This document shows, piece after piece, positions 47,516 through 58,837 of a stretch of DNA of 64,000 bases. The stretch is from Tetranychus cinnabarinus (Eukaryota; Arthropoda; Arachnida; Trombidiformes; Tetranychidae): contig WHVY01000001.1 of assembly GCA_022266195.1 (NCBI GenBank), positions 16,616,001-16,680,000 on the forward strand, in the 5' to 3' direction. A model generated the notes under the pieces. That model was not told where the DNA came from and ran no database searches. It saw only the letters and a program-made list of their open reading frames with translations. Both the position numbers and the translations under genes were made by a program. Positions within the stretch are counted from its first letter, which is position 1, and every line of letters starts with the position of its first letter.

Positions 47516-48722
47516 ATGGATCATAATAAATTGATGAAAATCATTGAAAAATCAACTAAACCATCAAGTATTTTTGCCAAATCCATTTTACGTGAAAACA
47601 TATCAAGTCAAGTAGTGCATTTGTTTACTTCGATTAGCTTTCTACTACTATGCACGATTAAACTGTATAAAATTCATGAATCTTCAAAAAACACTCCACT
47701 TGGAATCAATATTGGTGCTTTAACATACAGCAGATGCGAAAGAATTGTAAATTTCTTCGTCATTCTAGGCTTTGGTGTAACTTCATTACTCTACAAATAC
47801 AACAGTCCAACTTATGCAAGATTTATAAATGACTTTCAATCGAGCATCAACAAGAATTGCTTCGGTTTGACACAAATTTCATACATAAAGAAATGGATTA
47901 AGTTCAATCGATTTATACTTACATTACAATCCATAACCAGGATAATCATATTAACATTGCATTTTAGTTACAATCCTTTCAGTTGGACCTTTATCAACTC
48001 GCTCAATTTCGTATTGCCATTCATGTGTGAATCGGGTATGATTTTGGAGCAACAATTTATCCTAGAAACTTGTATTTATTTACAATCAAATTTCGTGTTC
48101 TTCCACTTGTTTTTTGATTCTCTAACGAAGAAGGTTAACGAATCTCCTGGAGTTGATATTTATCATGTTATTAAATCAGTCCGTCGGATGCATAGTCGTA
48201 CAATTGAGTTTACTCGGCACATTGATTCCTTTTTCAGATTCACTGTGTTTAACACTTTTTTGTTTCTGACGATCTACTTTATCTGTATCATTGGCATGCT
48301 GTTAGCGCCAGACCAAACCGTGATACGAATACTCAACTTAATCAGTAGAGCGATTTTTATTTCGATTACACTATGTGTAAGTAGTTACCATTTTGCTCGA
48401 GTAAACTACTTGTCACTGCAGGTATTCAACAAAGTTCATGATCTTTCACTATCACCAAACTTGGTAAGATCAATTGAAACGATGAATGAGGTAAGTTTCG
48501 AATCGATAACTGTCAGTTTGATAGTTTTGTTGCTAAACTTTTTAACATTTTATTTCTAATTGACAGATAAATCTGTTTCTATTACGAATCAGTCGAGACG
48601 ATGTTGGATTAACATTTGGTGGTTTGTGTCTGGTTTCAGTCAATTTCATATCATCTGCGGCAATCATTGCACTAACTATTGGCTTAGCTTTGCCTAGTTT
48701 TTTCAATTCAAATTCAACATAG
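47516..48722 (+). CDS. Gustatory receptor-like protein, subfamily B
   Basis: An intact subfamily B receptor, 376 residues, from exons 47516-48490 and 48567-48722. It starts MDHNKLMKIIEKSTKPSSIF at the ATG; the frame is open a few codons further upstream without an ATG. Subfamily marks are LLYKYNSPTYARFI in the second helix region, ILEQQFILETCIYLQSNF in the fourth, SVRRMHSRTIEFTR and SSYHFARVNYLSLQVFNKVH. The last exon starts INLFLLRISRDDVG and ends with a Ser/Asn-rich tail. It is the best intact reference for the B pseudogenes at 44.1, 51.9 and 57.7 kb. Confidence 0.77.
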
Positions 48723-49300
48723 CAAGTTGCTGTCTCTCAATATTTTGTATTGAATGCATGGATCAGTCAGAATCGAAAATAAAATGATTGTTTCTCAGCT
48801 CATTTGCTCTGACTCTTGTCCCATCTTGAAGATAGGACGCAAGATGTAAGTTAAAGAGTCAACATAAAGTATAGTTAGTTATAATTAATGTATAGCTGAA
48901 GCTGGTGATTTAGTTTGGGTTTTGTTCATTAAAAATTTGAATGATTTACTTTAATGTATTCAGTGAAAAGAAATGCTACTAATGAATTTAAAAATGATTC
49001 ATTTGCAAGACTTGTAAATCAAAAGTTGCTTTAAATTAATAATGTTAATGATATTTGTGACATTAATTATAAATATAATGACAGATCTTCTTGATTTAAA
49101 ATGATTCTTAAATGCTTTGAAATATCTCATCAATATTTACAGGCAAACATTAACCCTGATCTTTCGTTATGTAATATTTGTGACCAAATATAACAGATCG
49201 TAAGATTCATAACAATTGGTAAGTTCATTTACAAATTGTATTACCAATTGCATTACTGTAGCTCTATGAATTTGAGAGAATCAGATTTGAATTGAAAATA
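48723..49300. other. Intergenic region in the receptor cluster
   Basis: AT-rich, with no gene or clear receptor remnant recognised. Confidence 0.5.
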
Positions 49301-49308
49301 ATCAGACC

Positions 49309-49831
49309 ATGAATCATCTAAATAACGAAGAATCCAAGTCGCTCGATGACTTTTATACACAGCATAAATCGTTCAGTATATTTGGTGCTTTGCTTGTTCG
49401 TAAAAGTATATCACATCAGATAATATTCTGCTTTTACTTCAATTTTACCAATCATCAAAGCCTTTTGCAGACTTTACATGATCTTTAATCCGACCATTTC
49501 TCGTGTTACGAGTGCAGATTACTCTTTTGTTAAGTATGAAAAACACTCAAACAATTGAACTCATTGTTGTTGATCTTTCATATTCACTCAATACAGACTT
49601 TAATTTGAATCTATTAATATGAATGAAGCAGGGTCTACCCAAATACCTTCTTTAATTATCTTGCAACAATTTAATTTGTTTTCGCAGATAAACCTATTTC
49701 TAATACGAATCCATCGGAATGATGTTGGATTCACATTTGCTGGTCTTTGCCTGGTCTCACCCAGTTTTGTCTCATCTTTGGCTACCATTTCATTAACTAC
49801 TGGTTTAGCTTTATCTAATTTCGTTAAATGA
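49309..49831 (+). pseudogene. GR pseudogene with internal deletion
   Basis: The N-terminal part (ATG at 49309; QHKSFSIFGALLVRKSISHQ) runs into a frameshift and stop within about 60 codons; pieces of the following segment are visible to about 49558. Most of exon 1 is missing. A well-preserved last exon follows at 49688-49831 (INLFLIRIHRNDVGFTFAG, TGA), preceded by a good TTTCGCAG acceptor. Confidence 0.8.
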
Positions 49832-50258
49832 CGAGGATCGGTCTTTTAATGATCTAAGCATTTTGTAATCATTGGTTTTTCATTCTAAATTAAAATTTAA
49901 CCATAAAATGAAATTAAAGTATTGTTATAATGTTTTTATTTATTAATTTTTAAATTTACACTTTGCTTTATGTTTATTTAAACATCGTAATTATTAATTA
50001 ATACACGTTATGTTTAACCCAATTCCTACATGGATCATCTTTGCATAAAACCTTGGTTCGTTATTGATTTAGGTACACTACGGTATTCGGAATCAGGGCT
50101 GTATTTATTGATGATAGTTTGCAAAGCCTTGTAGAATCATTAAAAATCAAATTTTCGATTCATCCATACATTTTTAATGGCTATTGCGAAAATCATTAAC
50201 ATTATAATTTGAAAGCAACTTTCAATTTACAGGAACGGATCTTAATTTTCATTAAGAT

Positions 50259-51417
50259 TCATTTTAAAATACTGGGTAAAGCTAAGCCAAGAGTCAATGA
50301 AATGGTAGCCAAAGATGAGACAAAACTGGGCGAAACCAGGCAAAGGCCAGCGAATGTGAATCCAACATCATTCCGATTGATTCGCAATAGAAATAAGTTT
50401 ATCTGCAAAAAAGTATATTTGGTGAGAGGATTAAAAAAATCATATAATAGTTAAACCAACCTCATTGATCGCTTCAATTGATTGATCAGAGTTGAATGAA
50501 AATGAAAGTTGATAAACTCTGTCAAATATTTGGACTGACAATTGATTTACACGAATCAAATGGTAAGTAACAAACACTAGGTAAGAACCTTCCCCAAACA
50601 TCCTAAAGACTGAGTAACACAGCATAAAAAGTGATTGTCCGATAGCGAAAGTAGAGCTAAAAATAAAAATGCAATGACCAATGAAGTGTAAGTAAAAGAC
50701 CAAAATTGCATAAGCTAAAAATTTGTTCATGTAACGAATCGATTTAATAGCTTTGATGTAATATACGCGAGTCGATCTAGCCATACGATTGATATCAAGC
50801 GGAGAGTAATGTTTGTTTTGGTTCGATAAAGTATCTAGTAAAGTGTTGATTGGTATAAAAGTTGCCTGACAATAGATGCAACATTCAATTATAAACTGCA
50901 TTGAGAGGATATAACAGAGTTGCGAGATTATCCCGATGGAAATAGTAGCAAACATATTTACTTGTAAACTGAATTTTTGAAAGTACGAATAATCACTGGC
51001 CGAAGAAGTTACCACTTCATAGATAAATGCAAATATTACCCAGAAGCGAATGATTCTGCCCCATTTTTTGACAAATTTAGGCGAAGCTTTGCCGAAATGG
51101 TTACTAACAATTGTCTGGTAACTATCCATATACTTAATGTACAGGGAGCGATTAAGTTCAAAATGCATAGTAATTAAACCGAGACACAGTGAAAACACTT
51201 GATAGAATGTTTCTTCATATTTATCAGTGGTGGCTTCATTGACATGAAATGCTGGAAAAATGATGAATAATATTCTGTAAGACGCATTGAAAATCAATCC
51301 GATTGAGACAATCCAAAACATTACTTGACTAAATACATTTTTACGTACAAGTGAACAGCCAAGTAAACTAAATGGTTCAGTCTGCGAATCACTATAAGTT
51401 GGTTTAATTTCATCCAT
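50259..51417 (-). CDS. Gustatory receptor-like protein, subfamily A
   Basis: An intact subfamily A receptor on the minus strand, 366 residues, exons 51417-50461 and 50402-50259 with a 58-nt intron. It starts MDEIKPTYSDSQTEPFSLLG. Subfamily marks are CSLVRKNVFSQV before the first helix, YQTIVSNHFGKASPKFVKKW, IIECCIYCQATFIPINTLLDT, FYLHFIGHCIFIFSS and TYHLIRVNQLSVQIFDRVYQ. The last exon reads INLFLLRINRNDVGFTFAG and ends ALPSILK. Its orientation is opposite to most cluster members; together with the B pseudogene at 51.9 kb it forms an inverted block. Confidence 0.77.
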
Positions 51418-51493
51418 ATTTGTTGACGGTAAATGTTGACTTGAATGTTACTCTGTTGGACAATTTGATTAATCCTTAATTTCATTTGACCAT

Positions 51494-51536
51494 TAGTTGC
51501 TGTTAGTTACAAAGTTTCAAGTTTAATTGTTATTTT
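51494..51536 (-). promoter_or_regulatory. Shared upstream element of subfamily A receptors
   Basis: On the minus strand this reads AAAATAACAATTAAA followed by ACTTTGTAACTAACAGCAAC, 77 nt upstream of the start codon. Nearly the same block precedes the genes at 61025 and 63180 at a similar distance. It may be a promoter element or the end of a 5' UTR intron (CAACAG resembles an acceptor). Confidence 0.5.
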
Positions 51537-51859
51537 GCTAATGATTTTTATCAATTTTACTCTTTCTCTTCGATCATATACCGTACAAAACTTGAAATTG
51601 ATCATGATTAATATCTTATGAAAATATTGCATAATTTCCCGATTTTACGATTTTTGATTCTCTTAACCCAGTTTATTGTGAGCGTTTTATAATACATTTA
51701 TCCTTTATATCCTTTATGTAAATATTGAATTTAAATTTTCTGATAATGTCCTGCCTGTATCAAATTGAGTTTAAGTAATACATTGTAAATCTTGAAAAGT
51801 TTTCAATGGATCAATACAATACAATCTAAAACTACAACATTGAGAAACGAAACCTTACT

Positions 51860-52613
51860 AAATGCTATGTAGAAAAGGCCTGGTAAAGCTAAGCCAATAG
51901 TTAGTGCAATTATGGCCAAAGATGACATGAAATTGACTGAAATCACGCATAGACCAGCAAGTGTGAATAAACATTGTCTCGACTGATTCGTAATAGAAAC
52001 AATATCTAGAAAGTGGAAACAAAAATGTTGAAAAGGTTTTAAGCCATGAAAATGACAAAGGCTTTACCTCATTCATGGTTTCAATTGATCGTACCAAGTT
52101 TGGTGATAGTGAAAGATCATGAACTTTGTTGAATATTTGGAGTGACAAGTAGTTTACTCGAGCAAAAGTGTAACCACTTGCACACAGTATAGTCACGATA
52201 TAAATCGCTCAACCATTTAAATATAGCATTCCTCGTATGGTTTGATGGGGTGCTAGCAACAAACCAATGATGCAAATAGAGTAAGTGGTCAGGAATCTGA
52301 AAGTGTAGACCACATTCAATCTGAAAAAAGAATCATTTTGTCGAGTTAACATAATTGTCTGACTGTGTATATGACGGACTGACTTAATAGCACGATAAAC
52401 ATCTAATCCCACAGATTCATCGACCTTCTTCAATAGAGAATCAAAAAATAAGTAAAAATTTGATTGCAAATAGACACAAGTTTCTAGGATAAATTGTTGC
52501 TCCAATATCAAGTCCAATTCGCATATGTAGTATAACAATAAAGTATCAACATATTTATAAGTCGAAATACGAGGAGAGTAGTAGTAGAAATACACAGGAT
52601 AGGACATACACAA
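51860..52613 (-). pseudogene. GR pseudogene, subfamily B, truncated
   Basis: Remains of a subfamily B receptor: LILEQQFILETCVYLQSNF, then KKVDESVGLDVYRAIKSVR and ARVNYLSLQIFNKVHDLSLS. The N-terminal third is missing, there is a frameshift or stop between about 52196 and 52213, and the last exon (about 52007-51860) has a small deletion after the RDN codons. The splice sites around the last intron remain. Confidence 0.8.
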
Positions 52614-52778
52614 GATAAGACAATTTGTTGAAAACAGCTTGATGTTGAACTGTTTGATTTTGTAAAGGTAAATTTAATCAACCTCGTTGTTGGTCATTGG
52701 AGGGTTAATTGTTGGGTCAATAAATGAGTGGTAGCTTAATTTTGGTCAAAAGTATGCTTAAGTATGCTAATTATGCTT

Positions 52779-52825
52779 ATTATCTTGATTAATCAACCAT
52801 TTATTGGTTAATTAATCAAGATAAT
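52779..52825. repeat. Perfect-looking short hairpin
   Basis: Arms 52779-52799 (ATTATCTTGATTAATCAACC...) and 52805-52825 match at 20 of 21 positions in inverted order around a 5-nt loop. Nothing coding is near. Confidence 0.6.
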
Positions 52826-53071
52826 ACTTAATCACATGTACCGTTATCTTTCTATTGTGCTCCATTTCGGTCTCGGGCTGATCTATGTGACTTATTTGAT
52901 AGATAGCTCTGGTTCCGCTTTGTTTACATCGGTAAAAAGTTCGATTTCAATCCTATTCTAACGTAATCTCTAGTCTCCATCACCATCAACGTGCCTTCGT
53001 CCTCATCTTTAATTAGTTTAATTTAGTTTATTTATTTATTTTTTGTTAAAATTAACTTTAATTTAATCAAC

Positions 53072-53524
53072 ATGCTAACCCTTGGGTAAGTACTTTTTTA
53101 ATTTAATTCTCTTTTGACCTTTTAATGAACTTTTTTCTCTTTTCGGTCAATCATGACCTTTATCCATCCAACTTAGAAGAGTTTTGACTCATTTGGAGTC
53201 ATCTCTTATCGCTGTCCCTTCTTAATCCGCCGAACGATCGAGTTGGCGATCGATAAAATTCGATCCAACGAGGACCAGGAAGCCCGAATTGAGAGGCTAC
53301 TGGTTCAAAACCAGCGCCTCCAAACCAGGAACCTAGAGCTGAGGGCTGAAGTACCTGAGGTTCGGAATAAACTGACTGAAAAGGACCAGTTCATCACCTA
53401 CATTGACCATACGTGTCAAAGAGCTTCTGGCTTCCCGATGAGAGAATTCCAGGATCGATACCTCGACTGGGTCGAAAGAAGAGTTCGTGAACTCGAAATC
53501 AGAGACTCTAGTCGAGGGCTCTAA
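53072..53524 (+). CDS. Hypothetical coiled-coil protein
   Basis: A GC-richer frame from about 53177 to TAA at 53524 encodes a highly charged helical sequence (IERLLVQNQRLQTRNLELRA, then FQDRYLDWVERRVRELEIRD). The frame has no ATG in this exon. A likely first exon is ATG at 53072 (MLTLG) with donor GTAAGT at 53086, joined to an acceptor near 53181 so that the frame continues with FDSFGVISY. That junction is my inference. An AATTAAA-like stretch lies 50-60 nt after the stop. The family is not recognised. Leucine/Arg heptads suggest a coiled coil. It differs in base composition from the receptors around it. Confidence 0.5.
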
Positions 53525-53716
53525 TTTTGTACTAATTTCATTTTCATTTCTTTCATTCTTCATTCTTTTCAATTCAATTAAAAAGTTTATTTTCATTAAA
53601 AAAAGTTTTCGTTTATTCGGTCAAAAACTAACACCGTCATACGGTATCATTGGTTTAGAAGCGGACTGGTCCAGAAAAACTAACTGGACTCAAAAAAGGA
53701 CCTTATATAACTACTT

Positions 53717-53920
53717 TTATATATGCTCCATATGTTGTATCATAAAGTTGAGGTTTTTCTTATCAAATGAACAAAAAGAAAAGCCCGCAAAACGAGCGGC
53801 AATCTCCTGAAAAGAGAGAGAAAGGAAAGTTGAGAAGAGAGAACAGTTAAACAAGTTGAAACTTACGTTCATTTCGACATCGTTTTCTTGGTTATTGTCC
53901 ATTTCATAATCCATTTGTAA
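53717..53920 (-). CDS. Possible small two-exon gene, unknown
   Basis: On the minus strand ATG at about 53914 starts MDYEMDNNQENDVEMN, followed by a GTAAGT donor. After a short intron a TTTTCAG acceptor leads into EIAARFAGFSFCSFDKK and a TAA at 53717. Both junctions are in phase, giving about 45 residues. It may be a relic of a longer gene. Confidence 0.3.
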   Translation of the reverse strand, partial: LQMDYEMDNNQENDVEMNVSFNLFNCSLFSTFLSLSFQEIAARFAGFSFCSFDKKNLNFMIQHMEHI

Positions 53921-54257
53921 CTTGAAATTACTTTCAAACAATTTGAACAAAAATTAAAGTTTATTAGTTGAGAGTTCATGTGTAAGTGACCAAGTTTTGT
54001 CAATGTACACTTCGAATAAAGCTTGAACATCTGTATAATGGAGTGAGTTTTTGCTCATTGATTAATCCATAAATGAATTAACGGATATTTTGTCAATAAA
54101 TTTGTCATACATGAATTGCTTCTTGACCATTTAATTGTGCTCAATGTTTTAATTCTTGATTCTTGAAACACTTACGTGTTTATTATTGTTTGCAACTTGT
54201 GATCACCTTGGAAATATTGAGTTAATAGTAAAGGTATCTATTGGATTTAGAATTCGG

Positions 54258-55003
54258 CCTTTTCATGATATCTTCATGATTGTGACATTTGTCATTCAGT
54301 TCACAAGCATTATGATAGATTTTGATAGTATCTATCATATGAATACAGGGCTTTTCACCACCGATTTATTTTTCAAAGTTGAATAACGTGCGGCTCCGTT
54401 GTTCTATCTGTCCCAAACTTTAGATTTAGGTTCCAGCTTTTCTTTTTTGAAAACGGCCAATTTCAAGCGATTTAATTTTTCAGTGATTTTTCGAGAGAAA
54501 TGGTCATTTTGCGATGTAAGACGTTTTTAAATCATGCGAATCTTTTGCAATGACTAAAAAACATGTTGACGCAAAATTTAGAATAGAAAAAAGAACAAAA
54601 AACAATACTATGGCAGCGTAGGTCAAAAAAAACCTTTTTTGTTGAAGTGATTCCAACTAATATTTGTAGAAAAATTTGCATCTAATTTTCATGTTGAACT
54701 GCGTTATTCGATCTCCACAGATTTTAGTTAATTCAAAAATGTAGTTGATCAAAATCCCTGCAAAAACGCTAACATTCGATGTAAAATGACCTCTCTACGA
54801 CATATAGTTAAAAATTTATTCAGCTTTCAAAAATAAATCGGCTGTGAAAAGCCCTGTATATTCTTCTTCGTTTCAGATGACTTTGGAGCAAATTATTGGG
54901 TGATCCAAATTTCAGCCGGTAATTTCGGCTCTGAATTCAGAATTCATGATAGAATTAAGTTGGATGCTTTTTTGCTTCTGAGTATGATAAAGCAACATTA
55001 ATG
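54258..55003 (+). repeat. Duplicated segment, copy 1 (split by a transposon)
   Basis: Sequence 54258-54345 plus 54857-55003 aligns with 55070-55305: shared TTTGTCATTCAGTTC, GATAGATTTT, TATCTATCAT and then TCTGAATTCAGAATTCATGA and GAGTTGGAT-like stretches. The two halves are separated by the inverted-repeat element at 54346-54856. Non-coding as far as I can see. Confidence 0.7.
54346..54856. mobile_element. TA-flanked MITE inserted in a duplicated segment
   Basis: A 511-bp element starts CAGGGCTTTTCACCACCGAT and ends with the near-complement ...GGCTGTGAAAAGCCCTG. Inverted ends run about 42 nt. TA lies on both sides (54344-54345 and 54857-54858). The related segment at 55070-55305 lacks it and shows the uninterrupted arrangement. 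No open frame of note. Confidence 0.8.
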
Positions 55004-55069
55004 AATCAATTTGATGTTTGAATCATCTTTCTAGCCGGTCAAATAAGCTTGTTATTGATAGTAAGCCAT

Positions 55070-55305
55070 TTTTCAGAATTTTCATGATATTTCCATGATT
55101 AAGATATTTGTCATTCAGTTCTCAAGTATAGTGATAGATTTTCTTCATATCTATCATGTTATCATATTCTCATGTATTTCCGATGTCTTTGAAGTAAATG
55201 ATAGGCAATTGAAATTCAAGCCGATAATTTCGGATCTGAATTCAGAATTCATGATGGAATTGAGTTGGATACTTTTTTAATTTTGAATATGATCAAGCAA
55301 TTAAG
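55070..55305 (+). repeat. Duplicated segment, copy 2 (empty site)
   Basis: The second copy of the segment described at 54258, without the transposon. Identity seen by eye is moderate, so the duplication is not very recent. Confidence 0.68.
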
Positions 55306-55309
55306 CATT

Positions 55310-55815
55310 TCTACCATAACTGGTTTTGCGGATGCTGGTTTTTCCAGATCTAGCTCTTTCTCCTTACGCTTGGCGCAAGTAGCAGGTCTATCTTTATCGA
55401 CATTCATATGGCGAAGGCAATGGTCACTTCTTCCGGGTGTAAACTCGAAGAAGCAATATGGGCAAGAGAAAAATTTTTTCCTTCATTTTGTTTTTTTCTT
55501 TCGACAGTTTTCTTCGCCAGCTCCTTGATGGTGAAAATTTCAGGATCCCGAGGCTTTATAGGCAATTCAATAACATCATCGCCCATATTGTATTCACTGG
55601 TTTTACTATACCACGCCGATATAAGAGCGATATACGGTCATGTGGTCAGCTTCCACCTCATAATCAATTTGGTCATATTTTACCAGTGATGGAGTGGGTT
55701 TAGGTGGATAGGGCTGGACAACTTGTCACTTGGCTCTTTTCTAAATACACAAAGAAAAAAATCATGTTAAAACATATATATGTTTCTACTTACGTTGAGG
55801 GCCATTTTTAAAGAT
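55310..55815 (-). pseudogene. Decayed zinc-finger-like gene
   Basis: On the minus strand ATG at 55813 (MALN) is followed by a GTAAGT donor and, after a short intron, by protein-like pieces in shifting frames: VQPYPPKPTPSLVKYDQIDY (stop at about 55605), then DVIELPIKPRDPEIFTIKEL with a basic helix, then a C-x2-C-x10-H-x3-H zinc-finger-like motif beginning CPYCFFEF and ending HCLRHM (about 55400-55465). The pieces look like one former protein broken by frameshifts and stops. Family unknown. Confidence 0.45.
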
Positions 55816-56280
55816 TAACAATTGAAATTAATGAAGCTAATTTGTAACACAAATTATTTCGCAGTTAGTTTATGTTGCTAAAATTTACCTGCGTTTACCT
55901 GACCTATTCTGGTTAAAAACATATGACCTTATGTTGCTATGCAACGGAAAAGTGGCCTGCAAGTGAAAACAATAGCGGGCAATTCAAGTGTGAAAAGCCG
56001 TTTTAAAACCAATCAAGCGTAAATTCAATGGACCATGTAACTAATCATGCATGAGGGGGGGGGGTGGGTAATTCTGTTTCCGGTCTGGGCCTCAGAAGCG
56101 TATGAAACGGTACTACTGAAGAGGAAGAAAAGTGAACGTGAAACTTTTCATTGATCATCATCATCCTTATCATTTTTTTCATTTTACAGGCTCTAAAGAA
56201 AGTGAAAGCTCTTGAAGAGAGGGAAGTCTTCCATGAAAACAAAGCAACACCAATGTAACCACCATTATAATTTATTTTGT

Positions 56281-56520
56281 TGCTTTCAGGAATCTGATCA
56301 TGAAGCTTATGGACTTTCACTCGTCCCTCCACAAAAGACCTGTGGCTCAGAGATGCCCAAAGCTCAGGTAGCCCAGGCTGATTACCCGGTAAGCAAAATC
56401 CTCGAACGGGGATATGCTTATAATTCAAAGCTTAAGCGCCGGGTAATCGGCAATCTGGTCGAACATGAGCCCCTCATCTATTTTGATGAGGAGCTTGATT
56501 GTCCTGATTTGGAATCTTAA
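56281..56520 (+). CDS. Hypothetical protein exon, GC-rich island
   Basis: After a TTGCTTTCAG acceptor (56280/56290) an open frame encodes ESDHEAYGLSLVPPQKTCG, SKILERGYAYNSKLKRRVIG and an acidic end (FDEELDCPDLES) with TAA at 56518-56520. A preceding exon (ALKKVKALEEREVF, after the TTTTACAG at about 56190) has a donor at about 56255 but does not match in phase. Base composition is clearly richer in G+C than the flanks. I do not recognise it; it may be part of a longer or decayed gene. Confidence 0.4.
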   Translation, partial: CFQESDHEAYGLSLVPPQKTCGSEMPKAQVAQADYPVSKILERGYAYNSKLKRRVIGNLVEHEPLIYFDEELDCPDLES

Positions 56521-56617
56521 AATTATTTAAGTATATTTTCGCTGACAATTCATCGAATTTCGCAGATTTATTATCTAGATATTCATTCATATTAATTCAT
56601 TTGTTTTTTTGTTTCAG

Positions 56618-56930
56618 GGTCCAATTGTCAATGGCAAAAAGGCCACCGGGTGGCGCGACTTGCTCCAGCTGAACTTGCGGCGGAGGAATAGAAGATGAAG
56701 AAAAAGAAATGGGGTATCGACCGCAAAATACCCTGGTGTATCTGTGGCAAAACATTTGCCCGCAAAGATGAAACCGATGTCCATGAGCGGGACACCTGCA
56801 CTGAACCTAGTGCCCTCGATCATGTTTGTGACTCGGACCCCAAAAAGCCACTTGTGACCCCTTGCATTGGTCCTCAAGTCTGGGTTCGTTCCGCAGGCAA
56901 GCCAAGAGGAAGTCAGGCCAAAAATCCTTA
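56618..56930 (+). CDS. Hypothetical zinc-finger-like protein exon
   Basis: After a TTGTTTCAG acceptor (56618) coding-like sequence runs to a TAA at about 56929-56931. The frame from ATG 56695 begins MKKKKWGIDRK and has a zinc-finger-like CICGKTFARKDETDVHERDTC-type motif (spacing C-x-C...H-x4-C, one residue off the usual C-x2-C). A stop two codons before that ATG separates it from an Ala/Glu-rich upstream part in the same frame (VARLAPAELAAEE). It may be a broken gene or two exons of different isoforms. Family unknown. Confidence 0.4.
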
Positions 56931-57234
56931 AACCCCCTTATTTTTCATTTCCATTTTTTCTATTTTTCTATTTGTTTTCCAATTAAAAAAGTATTATGAT
57001 AATGAAAAAAATTCATTATTCTTGTAATTAACAAACTTTTTGAACATAAATGTTTTGTTACAATTCATTCAAAGTTATAATAATACGACTAGTAAATAGC
57101 TCTTTGGATATTGAACTTTATGCGGGATTATTTACTTAATTAGCTTCATTTTAGTTACCAAAAATTTTATTGATCAGATTAAAGTAAGTAGTCCTGAGTT
57201 AGTAGAAACTGATAAAACTAACATAGCGTTGGCC

Positions 57235-57380
57235 TTCTATTCTTATTTCGAATCAATCGCGATGATGTTTGCTTCATATTTGCTTGTTTATGTCTGATTA
57301 CACAAAGTTTTGTATCATCGTTGGCTACTATTGCCTTGACTATCGGCTACTCTTACACATTTTGCTTAAATTGACTGACT
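57235..57380 (+). pseudogene. Isolated GR last-exon fragment
   Basis: Resembles the receptor last exon (LFLLRINRDDVG... region: CGAATCAATCGCGATGATGTTTG, then TTGGCTACTATTGCCTTGAC) with several changes and a stop after the LC-like codons. No upstream exon is attached. Confidence 0.7.
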
Positions 57381-57664
57381 AAAGTCAATGCACGAAGCAA
57401 ATAAAAAAACTAGTCACACTGTTTTCATTAAAAACTTGAATTTGCCTGTAAAATGGGTTTTCAAGTTCCACTTCGCGCCGTTCACATTAATACTTTTGAT
57501 AGATGATGTAAAAAAATAAATAATAAATATCTGTAATGTTGAAATAATTATGAATTCAAAATTCAATTAGTATCATTAAATTTATAAAACTGACCAGAAT
57601 CAGTTTATTTTCTCTGCACCCATGCAGTTGATCAATCATAACAGATTTCCTTTAATATGTTAAA

Positions 57665-58837
57665 ATGGATTACAATAAATTGATGAAATTTATTGAAAAG
57701 TCAACTAAACCATCAAGTATTTTTGCCAAAGCCCTTTTCCGTGAAAACATAGTAAGTCAAGTAGTGCAACTGGTAACCTCGATTAGCTTTATCCTCTATG
57801 CTTTAGTTTAAATTTATAAAATTCATGAATCCTTAAAAAACACTCATCTTGGAGTTGATAGAGGTAATTTTACGTATAATCGTTGTACAAGAATCGCTAA
57901 TTTCTTCTACGCCATTAGCGTTAGCGCAGCTATACTGCTTTACAAATACAACAGTAAAAAGTACGTTAATTATATCAATTACTTTCAATCCAGCATCAAG
58001 AATCCTTTTGGCCTGAAACAGATTTTATATGTGAACAAATGGCAGAAGATCAATCGATTTATAATTATATTACTGTCCCTAACTGCATTGACCATACAGA
58101 CTTTGGAATTTTATTACCACCCTTTCAGTTTGACATATGACTACGTTGAAATCATATTGACATATATTTGTGAATCGGGCTTAATTTTGGAGCAACAATT
58201 TGTCCTAGAAACTTGTATCTATTTACAATCAAATTTCATGTTTGCCCACTTGTTTTTTGATTCTCTATTGAAGAAGGTCGATGAATCTGTGGGATTAGAT
58301 GTTTATCATGCTATTAAGTCAGTCCGTGACATACACAGTCAAACGATTGAGTTTACTCGGCAGCTTGATTCTTTTTTTAGATTGAAGGTTTTGAACACTT
58401 TTGGATATCTGGCAATCTACTCTATTTGCAACATTGGTTTGTTGGCAGCACCCGATCAAACAATGGTACGAATACTGACTTTGATTGGAAGGGCAATTTT
58501 TGTTGCGACTATACTATGTTTAAGTAGTTATCATTTTTCACGAGTAAACTACTTGTCAATCCAAGTATACAACAAAGTTCATGATCTTTCACTTTCACGG
58601 AACTTGATACGATCAATTGAAACCATGAATGAGGTAAAGCCATCCACCCTTTCATTGCTTAAAACCTTTTCACCTTTTGTTTCCAATTTACAGATAAAAT
58701 TGTTTCTATTGCGAATCAGTCGAGACGATGTTGGATTCACACTTGCCGGTCAATGCGTGGTTTCAGTCAATTTCATATCATCTTTGGCCATCATTACACT
58801 AACTATTGGCTTAGCTTTACCAGGATTTTTTAAATGA
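57665..58837 (+). pseudogene. GR gene, subfamily B, with a single nonsense codon
   Basis: Same architecture as the intact B gene at 47516: exon 1 57665-58633, 60-nt intron, last exon 58694-58837 ending ALPGFFK and TGA. The reading is in frame throughout except for one TAA at 57809-57811 (codon 49), where the relative has a sense codon in the KLYKIHE region. All later helices and splice sites are intact, so this is a very young pseudogene, a null allele in the sequenced strain, or a sequencing error. The intron is itself open and a multiple of three. Confidence 0.82.

Noticed and set aside
55265..55703. Three overlapping plus-strand frames
   Set aside because: The protein-like signal (zinc-finger cysteines and histidines, splice sites, MALN start) is on the minus strand; the plus-strand frames are Phe/Ser-rich shadows.
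57599..57664. Possible 5' exon of the receptor at 57665
   Set aside because: Stops in all useful frames and a good ATG at 57665 aligned with the relatives.
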